DNA from: MGBC131033 sp910585655
GTDB taxonomy: Bacteria > Bacillota > Clostridia > Lachnospirales > Lachnospiraceae
Direction: 5' to 3'
Assembly (NCBI GenBank): GCA_949502025.1
Contig: CATBCG010000071.1
Location: 62,001-126,000, forward strand
Length of the DNA: 64,000 nt
Shown: piece by piece, positions 35,840 through 44,357 of the stretch
Numbering within the stretch: the first letter of the stretch is position 1
How the letters are laid out: each line of letters opens with the position of its first letter
Position numbers and translations under genes: made by a program
The notes under the pieces: generated by a model
What the model was told of the DNA's origin: nothing
Database searches by the model: none
Seen by the model: only the letters and a program-made list of their open reading frames with translations

Positions 35840-35964
35840 CTGATTTTTAGTTCCGCAAAAATCCTCCCTGGACACTTCATCCTAAGCAAACTATTCAGCC
35901 GCAAAACCCAGCGTCTGAACAGTTTGCTGTGTCCTGTCCGGATTTTTGCTGATTTTAAGTTCCG
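35840..35964 (-). repeat. Long hairpin unit A in the glmS leader
   Basis: Bounded by CTGATTTTTAGTTCCG (35840-35855) and CTGATTTTAAGTTCCG (35949-35964). Three arm pairs are perfectly complementary: CAAAAATCC 35856-35864 with 35940-35948, GGACAC 35870-35875 with 35929-35934, and AGCAAACT 35885-35892 with 35921-35928. TTCAG/CTGAA and the CCGC/GCGT apex follow. Arms are unrelated in sequence to units B and C; apex and flanks are shared. On the minus strand it ends right before the glmS ribosome site. Confidence 0.85.
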
Positions 35965-36072
35965 TAAGCGCTTTCCGAGTACCTTTACCGGCAGATAATA
36001 TCCAGCCGCAAAGACCCGCGTCTGAATATTATCTGTGGTACTCTTACAAGCGCTTACTGTTTTTAAGTTCCG
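35949..36072 (-). repeat. Long hairpin unit B between topB and glmS
   Basis: Tandem with unit A, sharing the middle flank; the right flank CTGTTTTTAAGTTCCG is at 36057-36072. Arm pairs: TAAGCGCTT 35965-35973 with 36048-36056, GTACC 35979-35983 with GGTAC 36037-36041, AGATAATAT 35993-36001 with 36026-36034. The apex is CAGCCGC / GCGTCTG. After the right flank the bases TAAGCGCT recur, as at the start of the unit. The whole 35824-36091 gap is accounted for by these units and short ends. Confidence 0.85.
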
Positions 36073-36091
36073 TAAGCGCTATACGCCTAAT

Positions 36092-38206
36092 TTATTTATA
36101 ATATGCCGCTACCCGGTCAAATGCCCCTCGGAGTGCCGACTGGTTTCCCAGTTTTTTTACGCCTTCGGTCATTCGGGAAACAAATCCGGTCAGCTTCTGC
36201 ATGTATTCTTCTTCACTGATGCTGCCTTCGGAGACGTAGGTCAGACCCTTTTCCCAGCTTGCCGTCAGTTCCGGGTTTAGAAGAGAGCGGATGGAGGAAT
36301 AGACCACCTCATAAACCAGCTCTCCCTGCTGGGCAGGTGTAATGATCTGCGTCTTTTTATTCAGCTTTAAATAATTGATCTTTACCAGCTTGTTTAAAAT
36401 CTCCGCTCTGGTCGCGCTTGTGCCGATTCCGCTTCCTTTGATCTGCGCCCGCAGTTCTTCATCTTCAATCAGTTGCCCGGCGTTTTCCATCGCTAAAATC
36501 ATACTGCCGGAATTGTAACGCTTCGGCGGACTGGTTTTTCCTTCTTTTATGTTCATGCCTTTAAGGATTAGTATCATTCCTTTTTTTAAGCTTCCGGCAA
36601 ACGCCACCAGTTCAGCGTCTAACGTATCGCCCTCCTGGTTGCCCGGCACCAGGTTCCCTGCTCCGGCTCCTGTATTTCCCGAATTACCCGCTGTTCCTTG
36701 GGAAGCAGGCGGTTGACCGGCAGGTGTCGCAGAAGGATTGGCGATCTTTAAATATCCCGGATCGATCAGCAGCCGAAAGGAAGTAAAAAAGTGTTCGATT
36801 CCTATCTTTACAATCAGATTCAATTTCTGATAGACCGCCGGCGGTAAGAAAATACACAAAAACCGTCTGACGATCGCCTGATAGACTTTTGCTGAAAGAG
36901 GTGTCAAGCCTCCTAGCTGTCCCAAACCCTGCCCGGTCGGAATGATCGCATAGTGATCGGTGATCTGCTTGTCGTTTGTATAACGGGTATTGCCGATTTT
37001 TTTATGGGAACCCTTCTTTAAAATCTCCGCTGCCGTCGTTCCCAAAGATGCCACCGAATAACCAGTCAGCCCCTGCAGGTTTTTATGAATTTCCTTTGCT
37101 ACGGCACTGGAAAGAACTCTGGCGTCGGTTCTTGGATATGTCACCAGCTTCTTTTCATACAATTCCTGTGCAATCTTTAACGTCTCGTCCGGGCTGATTT
37201 TAAACATTCTGGAACAGTCGTTTTGCAGCTCCGCCAGGTTGTACAGCAATGGCGGGTTCTTTTTTTCGGTCTTCTTTTCTACCTTCTCTACGACTGGCTG
37301 TTTGCCGGATGCCAGTAACTTTTCGATCAGCTTTTTCGCATCCTCTTCTTTTCGGAATCCATTTTCTTTATAAAGGAGCGGCGACTGAGCATACTCGGAA
37401 CCCTCTACGGCACGCCATTCTCCCTCAATGGTATGGGAGCCTGTTGTCTGCCCGGTTGCCTGCTTTGGTGCTTGTGCCGCTGTTTCCTCTTCCTTACCAA
37501 AGGTAGCAATCACCCGGTAAAAAGGCGTTTCCACAAAATCTCTGATTTCCCGTTCCCGGCGTACGACCATCCCCAGCACACAAGTCATCACCCGACCAAC
37601 CGAAACTGCTGACCATTTGCCGTTGTTTAAAAAATCCATAATGGCATTGCCGTATTTAAGAGTAAGGGCTCTGGAAAAATTGATGCCCATCAAATAGTCT
37701 TCTTTTGCCCGCAGGTAGGCAGCGCTTGCCAGATTGTCATACTCGGAAAGCGGCTTTGCATCCTGGATTCCCCGCAAAATTTCCTCTTCGGTCTGGGAAT
37801 CAATCCATACACGGAGCTTTTCTTTGCTCTCCCCTACCTGCGCCATCTCGTCTACAAGACGATAAATATATTCCCCTTCCCGCCCGGAGTCGGTACAGAC
37901 ATATATTTTGTCAATGTCTTTTCGATTTAGCAGCTTGCTTACTACTTCATATTGCTTTTTGACTGTCGGAATTACCTCATATAAAAAACGTTCCGGCAAA
38001 AAAGGAAGCGTCTGAAAATTCCACTTCTTCAATGCCGGATCATAGATTTCCGGATAACTCATCGTTACCAAATGCCCGACACACCAAGTTACGACGGCAT
38101 CCTCTGATTCGATATAGCCATCCTGCTTTTTTCCATTGATTTTCAATGCTTTTGCAAATTCCTGCGCCACACTGGGCTTTTCGGAAATGAACAGACTTTT
38201 ACCCAC
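36092..38206 (-). CDS. topB: DNA topoisomerase III
   Basis: 704 residues of type IA topoisomerase. The Toprim domain (LFISEKPSVAQEFAKAL at 4-20; CTDSGREGEYIYRLV near 103-117) holds the metal site. The catalytic tyrosine is in KLVTYPRTDARVL in the middle. The start is GTG at 38206 with GGGGAG upstream, overlapping radA by 8 nt. Two low-complexity insertions are present (near 245-260, AAQAPKQATGQTTG, and near 500-535, GQPPASQGTAGNSGNTG), both Gly/Thr/Gln-rich and outside the catalytic motifs. The enzyme relaxes or decatenates DNA through single-strand passage. Confidence 0.95.
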   Translation of the reverse strand: MGKSLFISEKPSVAQEFAKALKINGKKQDGYIESEDAVVTWCVGHLVTMSYPEIYDPALKKWNFQTLPFLPERFLYEVIPTVKKQYEVVSKLLNRKDIDKIYVCTDSGREGEYIYRLVDEMAQVGESKEKLRVWIDSQTEEEILRGIQDAKPLSEYDNLASAAYLRAKEDYLMGINFSRALTLKYGNAIMDFLNNGKWSAVSVGRVMTCVLGMVVRREREIRDFVETPFYRVIATFGKEEETAAQAPKQATGQTTGSHTIEGEWRAVEGSEYAQSPLLYKENGFRKEEDAKKLIEKLLASGKQPVVEKVEKKTEKKNPPLLYNLAELQNDCSRMFKISPDETLKIAQELYEKKLVTYPRTDARVLSSAVAKEIHKNLQGLTGYSVASLGTTAAEILKKGSHKKIGNTRYTNDKQITDHYAIIPTGQGLGQLGGLTPLSAKVYQAIVRRFLCIFLPPAVYQKLNLIVKIGIEHFFTSFRLLIDPGYLKIANPSATPAGQPPASQGTAGNSGNTGAGAGNLVPGNQEGDTLDAELVAFAGSLKKGMILILKGMNIKEGKTSPPKRYNSGSMILAMENAGQLIEDEELRAQIKGSGIGTSATRAEILNKLVKINYLKLNKKTQIITPAQQGELVYEVVYSSIRSLLNPELTASWEKGLTYVSEGSISEEEYMQKLTGFVSRMTEGVKKLGNQSALRGAFDRVAAYYK

Positions 38207-39650
38207 GAAAACTCCCCGCCAATTCTCTGATATTTTTCACGCCGATTAGCTTCATTTTAGTGCTTCTGACTGCGCTCAGGTTGACTTCCGGCATAATACA
38301 GGTCTCAAAGCCTAACTTTCCGGCTTCCTCTACCCTCTGCCCTGCCATACTGACACCGCGTACTTCTCCGGTCAAACCGACCTCGCCAAACACAATCGTT
38401 TTGTTGCTTACCTCCCGGTTCCGGTAGCTGGACATCAGCACCAGCACAATCGCCAAATCCAAAGCCGGCTCGCCGACTCGCATCCCTCCTGCTACGTTGA
38501 TATAAGCGTCGCAGGACGCCAAAGACATTCCGGCTCGTTTTTCCAACACCGCCATCAACAGGTTTACCCGGTTATAATCGATTCCTGCGGCTGTCCGGCG
38601 CGGCATGTTAAAGCTGGTCTGACAGACCAGAGCCTGCACCTCTACCAAAATAGGACGCGTCCCCTCCATCGTACAGGCTACTACGGAGCCAGGCTCATTT
38701 TCCGGCATCCCCTGAAGCATATATTCAGAAGGATTCTTTACTTCCGTCAAGCCGCTGTTTTGCATTTCAAAAACACCGACCTCATTGGTCGAGCCAAAAC
38801 GGTTTTTCACAGCTCGTAGCAGCCGGTAAACTGCCACGTTTTCTCCCTCGAAATATAAGACGGTATCCACCATGTGTTCTAACATTCTTGGTCCTGCCAC
38901 TACGCCCTCTTTGGTAACATGCCCGACAATAAAAATAGAGATCCCCATTCCTTTCGCCAGTCCTAACAGAGCCGTCGTCGTCTCCCTTACCTGGGCAGCG
39001 CTGCCCGGAGCAGAAGGAATGTCTTCCCGGTACATCGTCTGAATCGAATCGATCACCACCAAATCCGGCTGCTCTGTCTGCACCAATTCAATGATGATAT
39101 CAAGGCTTGTTTCACAAAGAAGCTTTAAGTCTCCGGAAAACCCGCCCAAACGATCCGCCCGCATCCGAATCTGCCTTAGAGACTCCTCCCCGGACACATA
39201 CAGCACGGATACTTCCCTGGTCGTCAGCTCCCGGCACATCTGCAGCAACAGCGTGGACTTCCCGATACCCGGATCCCCGCCGACCAGAACAAGAGAGCCT
39301 TTGACAATCCCTCCGCCTAATACCCGATCCAGTTCTCCGATCCCGGAGGAAATCCGCTCGTCCTCCAATACCGATACCTGAGAAAGAGAAGTAACGCCAC
39401 CAAACCTGCCGGAAGAAGGCGTACCGCCTACGATGCCCGCCTGGCTACCGCCTGCCCTCTGCCGTAATCCACCTGACTGCGCCGTCTGATATCCTCCGGA
39501 AGAAATCCCGCGCGGCAGCCCGCCCGAGGCTCCCCCGGCGGGAGCCTCTACAAAGCTGTTCCAAGCTTTACAGGCAGGACACTGACCCAGCCACTTGGCG
39601 GACTCATTGCCGCATTCCCGGCAAAAAAAGCTTGTTTTATTTTTTGCCAT
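38199..39650 (-). CDS. radA: DNA repair protein RadA
   Basis: 483 residues. The C4 zinc finger is at 10-28 (CRECGNESAKWLGQCPAC), Walker A GGDPGIGKST near 114-123, the RadA motif KNRFGSTNEVGVFEM near 273-287, and a Lon-like C-terminal domain. A Gly/Ser-rich linker (about 35-85) is longer than usual. It is a RecA-like ATPase that promotes branch migration at stalled recombination intermediates. It follows the 137-residue conserved gene by 5 bp and overlaps topB. Confidence 0.96.
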   Translation of the reverse strand: MAKNKTSFFCRECGNESAKWLGQCPACKAWNSFVEAPAGGASGGLPRGISSGGYQTAQSGGLRQRAGGSQAGIVGGTPSSGRFGGVTSLSQVSVLEDERISSGIGELDRVLGGGIVKGSLVLVGGDPGIGKSTLLLQMCRELTTREVSVLYVSGEESLRQIRMRADRLGGFSGDLKLLCETSLDIIIELVQTEQPDLVVIDSIQTMYREDIPSAPGSAAQVRETTTALLGLAKGMGISIFIVGHVTKEGVVAGPRMLEHMVDTVLYFEGENVAVYRLLRAVKNRFGSTNEVGVFEMQNSGLTEVKNPSEYMLQGMPENEPGSVVACTMEGTRPILVEVQALVCQTSFNMPRRTAAGIDYNRVNLLMAVLEKRAGMSLASCDAYINVAGGMRVGEPALDLAIVLVLMSSYRNREVSNKTIVFGEVGLTGEVRGVSMAGQRVEEAGKLGFETCIMPEVNLSAVRSTKMKLIGVKNIRELAGSFRG

Positions 39651-39655
39651 TGTCT

Positions 39656-40069
39656 TTATGCCTCGGTAATCGTCACGTCAGCCGCCCTTCCGGCTTCCAT
39701 TTCGACGCTGATGGTCAGCTTACCGCCTAAGCCGGTCTTCATTTTGCCGACCTGTGTCTGATCGACAAACACCTTGTACTCCTTTTCTTCCTCCATCCCC
39801 AAGGTAATCTGTACATCCTCGGATGCCTCTACCTGGAAGCTGACGCTTGTCTCCGTCTGCTCAAAATGAAAGACAGCGGTCCCTGGTACGGACTCGTATA
39901 CAAACATGCCGTTTTTCTCCAGCTTGGTTATCTCATTGTAGGTTTTTACTTTGTAGATATCGCCGCCATGCTCAAATTCGTTCACCTTTGACTTTTGAGG
40001 CAACGTAAAATTGCCAAAGCTTAGTGTCCCGTCCTCTTCGCTGCGAATCAATTCTTCTACTACTGCCAT
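39656..40069 (-). CDS. Conserved Clostridial hypothetical protein
   Basis: 137 residues from the ATG at 40069 (AGGAGG 8 nt upstream); an in-frame ATG eight codons earlier has no ribosome site. The protein is acidic and all-beta, with no signal peptide. I recognise it from memory as a protein often next to radA or clpC in Lachnospiraceae, sometimes mislabelled endosialidase. Conserved pieces are EEDGTLSFGNFTLPQKSKV, EFEHGGDIYKVKTYNEITKL and LEKNGMFVYESVPGTAV. The function is unknown. It starts the radA-topB string. Confidence 0.75.
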   Translation of the reverse strand: MAVVEELIRSEEDGTLSFGNFTLPQKSKVNEFEHGGDIYKVKTYNEITKLEKNGMFVYESVPGTAVFHFEQTETSVSFQVEASEDVQITLGMEEEKEYKVFVDQTQVGKMKTGLGGKLTISVEMEAGRAADVTITEA

Positions 40070-40106
40070 GATCTTATCCTCCTGGTGTTTCAATATAAAA
40101 TCCTTC

Positions 40107-40144
40107 TCGGTCAGCCTGCCAAGTTATCCTAACTTTTGGCAGGT
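40107..40144. other. Inverted repeat in the leader of the conserved gene
   Basis: CCTGCCAA pairs with TTGGCAGG across a 13-nt loop (about 40116-40144), and CTGA with TCAG outside it. No U-run follows on the minus strand. It lies between the clpC stop and the next gene, so it could be a 3'-end or leader structure. Exact role unknown. Confidence 0.35.
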
Positions 40145-40219
40145 AGCCCTACTGATATTTTACAATAGTTTCTTCAAAAGATCTAGATAAATATTTCCTT
40201 ATTCTAAAAATTTTCTTTT

Positions 40220-42661
40220 TTATTTTTGGAATATAATTGCTCCTTCTTTGGCGTCCACCGTTACGGTATCGCCCGCCTGTACCTTTCCTTCTAAAATCTC
40301 TTCCGCCAGCTTATCCTCTACCTTGCTTTGGATGCTTCGTTTTAGCGGTCTGGCTCCATAGTTCTGATCAAATCCCGCCTCTGCCAACAACTGATACGCT
40401 TCCTCTGTCACCGAAAGAACAATCCCCATCTGCTCCTTGGTACGGGTGGCAATCGCAGAAAGCAGCACCCGCACGATTTCACAGAGATTGTCTTTGGTCA
40501 AAGTATGGAATACGATGGTTTCGTCAATCCGGTTTAAAAACTCTGGTTTAAAAATATGTCTGACTTCTTCCATCACATTGTTTTTCATCGTCTCATAGCT
40601 GGCGTTCTCATCGTTAGCCGCAGAAAATCCCAATGTTTTCGGGCTGAGGATACGCTGCGCTCCGGCATTGGAGGTCATAATGATAATCGTATTTTTAAAG
40701 CTGATCCGCCGTCCCTGGGAATCGGTAATATGCCCGTCATCCAACACTTGCAGCAAAATGTTAAAGACGTCTGGATGCGCTTTTTCAATCTCGTCAAACA
40801 ATATGACGGAATACGGATTTTGACGTACTTTTTCACTGAGCTGTCCCCCCTCGTCATAGCCGACGTAGCCTGGCGGCGAACCGATCAGTTTTGATACGCT
40901 GTGTTTTTCCATATATTCTGACATATCGACCCGGATCATCGCATGTTCACTGCCGAACATCGCATCTGCCAAGGTTTTTGACAGCTCGGTTTTTCCTACG
41001 CCTGTTGGCCCTAAAAACAGGAAAGAACCAATCGGACGGTTTGGATCTTTTAAACCGACCCGACCGCGCCGGATCGCCCTGGCAACTGCACCGACAGCTT
41101 CCTCCTGCCCAATCACCCGCTCGTGCAGAATGCTTTCCAATCTTCTTAAACGATCGGTCTCTTCTTCTGCCAGCTTTTGTACAGGGATTTTAGTCCAGCT
41201 TGAGACGATATCCGCCACTTCGTTTTCCCCGACTACCAGACGGTTTTCCTGCCGATCCTGTTCCTGCTGTACATGCAGCTCATTGAGCCTTGCCTTTAGC
41301 GCTTCCTGCTCCTTTTTGATCTCTCCGGCTCGCTCATACGCTTCCTGTTTGATAGCTTCCTCTTTTTTCTCCTCAAGCGCCTGAATCTGTTCCTCGCATT
41401 CCTTTACCTCAGGCGATTCTACATACGTCGAAAGACGTACATGAGAAGCTGCCTCGTCAATCAGGTCAATCGCCTTATCCGGCAGGTAACGGTCGTTGAT
41501 ATAGCGGATAGAAAGCTTTGTTGCTGCCTCGATGGCTTCATCGGTAATCCGTACCTTATGATGGGCTTCATAGCGATCCCTCAGCCCTTTTAAAATCAGC
41601 ACGGTTTCCTGCTCGGACGGCTCCTCGACTACTACCGGCTGGAAACGCCTCTCCAGAGCAGCATCCTTTTCGATATGCTTCCGGTACTCTTCCCTGGTCG
41701 TAGCGCCTAATACCTGCAGTTCTCCCCGCGCCAGAGAAGGCTTTAAAATATTGGAGGCATCCAAGGCTCCTTCTGCGCCCCCGGCGCCGATAATCGTATG
41801 AATTTCATCAATAAACAACAACACATTTCCATCATTCATGACTTCCTGCATCACTCGTTTGATCCGCTCTTCAAATTCCCCGCGGTATTTAGAACCAGCC
41901 ACCATCCCGGAAATATCCAGCGTCACTACCCGTTTATCTCGGATGGTATCTGGTACGTTTCCCTCTACGATTTTAGCTGCCAGACCCTCGGCAACGGCTG
42001 TTTTACCTACGCCAGGCTCGCCGATCAGGCACGGATTGTTTTTGGTACGGCGGCTCATGATCTGAATCACACGTTGGATTTCCTGTTCACGCCCAATCAC
42101 CGGATCCAGCTTACCATCTCTGGCGTATGCCGTCAAATCCCGGCTATACTGATCCAAAACCGGAGTCGAGGAACGATGCCGGTTCCGGTTTTTCTGAGAC
42201 ATATATTCCCCTTTTGCCGTATTGACATCCTGCCCAATCGCGGTCAAAATATCAATGTAGACCTTTTGAATATTGACGCCTACCGTCGAAAGCAGCCGTA
42301 CCGCAATACAGTCAGGCTCTTTTAGCAGCGCAATCAAAATATGCTCCGTGCCGATTAGCTGCGCCCCTAAGCGCACCGACTCCCGGTAAGCCTGCTCTAA
42401 AATCCGCTTTGCCCGCGGCGTCATAGCGTCCTCGGATGCCACGGCAGCCGTTCCGCCCGAAGCAATCAGACGGTTGACCATTTCCAAAATCCGTCCGCCG
42501 TCTACGCCGTTTTCCTCTAGCACCTGCCCCGCTACACCATCCACTCCCAACAGCCCAATCAGCAAATGCTCCGTCCCCACATAGTTATGGGACAGCTCAT
42601 AGGCTGTTTCTGTGGCTACCTGCAGCGCGGCTCTTGCCTGCTCTGTAAATTTATCCTGCAT
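40220..42661 (-). CDS. clpC: ATP-dependent Clp protease ATP-binding subunit ClpC
   Basis: 813 residues. Two N-terminal Clp repeats (1-145), first AAA+ domain (Walker A GEPGVGKTA near 217-225), a UVR-containing middle domain (about 420-455, EERAGEIKKEQE-like), and a second AAA+ domain (Walker A GPTGVGKTE near 545-553). The C-terminal loop and ClpP-binding region are typical. With ClpP it unfolds and degrades damaged or arginine-phosphorylated proteins. It follows mcsB by 55 bp. No ctsR gene lies nearby. Confidence 0.97.
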   Translation of the reverse strand: MQDKFTEQARAALQVATETAYELSHNYVGTEHLLIGLLGVDGVAGQVLEENGVDGGRILEMVNRLIASGGTAAVASEDAMTPRAKRILEQAYRESVRLGAQLIGTEHILIALLKEPDCIAVRLLSTVGVNIQKVYIDILTAIGQDVNTAKGEYMSQKNRNRHRSSTPVLDQYSRDLTAYARDGKLDPVIGREQEIQRVIQIMSRRTKNNPCLIGEPGVGKTAVAEGLAAKIVEGNVPDTIRDKRVVTLDISGMVAGSKYRGEFEERIKRVMQEVMNDGNVLLFIDEIHTIIGAGGAEGALDASNILKPSLARGELQVLGATTREEYRKHIEKDAALERRFQPVVVEEPSEQETVLILKGLRDRYEAHHKVRITDEAIEAATKLSIRYINDRYLPDKAIDLIDEAASHVRLSTYVESPEVKECEEQIQALEEKKEEAIKQEAYERAGEIKKEQEALKARLNELHVQQEQDRQENRLVVGENEVADIVSSWTKIPVQKLAEEETDRLRRLESILHERVIGQEEAVGAVARAIRRGRVGLKDPNRPIGSFLFLGPTGVGKTELSKTLADAMFGSEHAMIRVDMSEYMEKHSVSKLIGSPPGYVGYDEGGQLSEKVRQNPYSVILFDEIEKAHPDVFNILLQVLDDGHITDSQGRRISFKNTIIIMTSNAGAQRILSPKTLGFSAANDENASYETMKNNVMEEVRHIFKPEFLNRIDETIVFHTLTKDNLCEIVRVLLSAIATRTKEQMGIVLSVTEEAYQLLAEAGFDQNYGARPLKRSIQSKVEDKLAEEILEGKVQAGDTVTVDAKEGAIIFQK

Positions 42662-42716
42662 TCTGTCTTTGCCTCACTTTCTGTTCCTTTAAAAAAACTT
42701 CAATTTTTAATTTTTC

Positions 42717-43784
42717 TTATCCTGCCAGCTCCGGCAGGTTCTGCCTGATATATTCTGCCCGGTACTTATCCCGCTGGAGATTCCCACAGCCTCGTCCGAT
42801 CTGCATCTGGATATTGGCGCGTTGTACAGCGATTACAAGCTGATAAAACGGAAATTCTTCTTTCATTCGGATAAGCCCGGAATCTACACCAAGTTTAAGC
42901 TGCCCTAACAGCGTAATCGCGTCGGAGGAAGGGATTTTCATAGCATATTTTAAAACACCATAAGAACGATGTACCTGATCTTCTAGTTCATCGTAATGTT
43001 TTTCCAGCATAAATTCCCTACGCCGTCGTTCCTGGCGAATCACCTGCCTGACGACATGATTTAAGTTTTCCATGATTTCCTGTTCGGAATTGCCGAGCGT
43101 TCTTTGGTTGGAAACCTGATAAATGTCTCCGATAGCCGAAGAGCCTTCTCCGTAAATACCCCGCAGGACAATTCCATAAGCAGACATTTCCTCTGCTAGC
43201 TGCGCAATCCGGTTTGCGCTGGTCAACGCCGGTAAAAACATCATATAAGACGCCCGCAGCCCTGTGCCGACGTTGGTCGGACAGGATGTCAGATAACCGT
43301 ATTGACGGTCATATGCAAACGAAAGCGCCTGATCCAAAATATCGTCTGCCCGGTTTGCACGCTCCCAGACTTCTGCCATATTCATCCCTCCGGAAATCGC
43401 CTGGATTCGGATATGATCCTCTTCGTTAATCATCACGCCTAACGATTCGTCCTCGGACAAAATCAAACCCGTCGCCTGCTTTTTTCCGGCAAAAGCAGGG
43501 CTGACGACATGACGCTCTACAAGCGCCTGTTTATCTACCTCTGTCAATGCCTGAAACGGACAGAACAGATATTCCTTTTCCTCTTCGGAGCCTGCCGGCA
43601 TCTGTTCCTGGAGAAGTTTGGCGCAGACTCCAATCTCCTCTACCAGCTTTATAGCCTGTTCTGGCTGAAGTTTTACAGAAAAAGGATATTTTTTTAAATT
43701 TCTCGCTAAGCGTACCCGGCAGGAAATCACTACGTCGCTTTCTTCTCCTTTTACTTCATACCATTTCACTTGTTTTTCTGACAT
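42717..43784 (-). CDS. mcsB: Protein-arginine kinase McsB
   Basis: 355 residues, phosphagen-kinase fold. VISCRVRLARNL near 19-30, QATGLILSEDESLGVMINEEDHIRIQ shortened to its core MINEEDHIRIQ, and SCPTNVGTGLRAS near 165-177 are the McsB nucleotide and substrate motifs. It phosphorylates arginines on misfolded proteins, tagging them for ClpC. It overlaps mcsA by 19 nt, consistent with the McsA-McsB complex. GGGAGG precedes the ATG. Confidence 0.97.
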   Translation of the reverse strand: MSEKQVKWYEVKGEESDVVISCRVRLARNLKKYPFSVKLQPEQAIKLVEEIGVCAKLLQEQMPAGSEEEKEYLFCPFQALTEVDKQALVERHVVSPAFAGKKQATGLILSEDESLGVMINEEDHIRIQAISGGMNMAEVWERANRADDILDQALSFAYDRQYGYLTSCPTNVGTGLRASYMMFLPALTSANRIAQLAEEMSAYGIVLRGIYGEGSSAIGDIYQVSNQRTLGNSEQEIMENLNHVVRQVIRQERRRREFMLEKHYDELEDQVHRSYGVLKYAMKIPSSDAITLLGQLKLGVDSGLIRMKEEFPFYQLVIAVQRANIQMQIGRGCGNLQRDKYRAEYIRQNLPELAG

Positions 43785-44296
43785 TCGCTACATCCTCCCT
43801 TCTCTTTGGAGGCTTTGATGCTTCGGATTTCATCCCGTAGCCTGGCAGCTTCTTCATATTCCTCTTTGGCAATCGCTTCCTCCAGGGCTTTTTTTAATAA
43901 AAGCGGATCCGGCTGTTCTTCTTTTTCCTGCTGTTTAAAGCTTTCCTGCTGCCAGGAAGCAGCGATTTTTCCTGTATGGGCAGTCGCACCCTGAATCCGC
44001 TTTAGCGTCCCCTGATGAAGCCGCCCAAAAATTTTATAACAATTTTCACACCCGAACTTTCCTACTTTCTGAAACTCCTGGTAACTCATCCCGCAAACCT
44101 GACAGACACGTTCCCGGCTGCTACCGCTTCCTATCCCCAATAATCCGGACAGAAGACTTTCTAACGGAATCTCCTTTTGAAAGCTAGTCAGTTCTGCCGC
44201 ACAGTCTTCACACAGATGCTGCTCGATCTTTTTCCCACCTGTAATTTCCGTATAATAGATCTTTGCTTCTTTCATTTTACATCTGTCGCACAACAT
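43766..44296 (-). CDS. mcsA: McsA, UVR and zinc-finger activator of McsB
   Basis: 176 residues. Paired CxxC motifs (CDRCKMKEA at 3-11, HLCEDCA, CQVCGM, CENCYK) form zinc fingers, and a UVR motif (about 130-160, LKKALEEAIAKEEYEEAARL) lies near the end. It activates McsB kinase. It lies 61 bp after the cohesin-domain gene, which leaves little room for its own promoter. No tandem CtsR box was found in that gap. Confidence 0.95.
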   Translation of the reverse strand: MLCDRCKMKEAKIYYTEITGGKKIEQHLCEDCAAELTSFQKEIPLESLLSGLLGIGSGSSRERVCQVCGMSYQEFQKVGKFGCENCYKIFGRLHQGTLKRIQGATAHTGKIAASWQQESFKQQEKEEQPDPLLLKKALEEAIAKEEYEEAARLRDEIRSIKASKEKGGCSECQKNK

Positions 44297-44357
44297 ATGG
44301 TTCCTCCCTTCTGGTGGATCTTTTCTTACTCCGCCAAGCTTGATATGGCAGCCGTTC

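Noticed and set aside
35840..36072. Integron attC-like sites
   Set aside because: Long palindromes with conserved ends and variable arms suggest attC, but the conserved ends are direct, not inverted, repeats, the RYYYAAC/GTTRRRY cores are absent, and no integron integrase is in the window.
36590..36740. Assembly artefact in topB (low-complexity Gly/Thr/Gln stretch)
   Set aside because: The frame stays open and catalytic blocks on both sides are intact; low-complexity insertions are known in Clostridial topoisomerase III.
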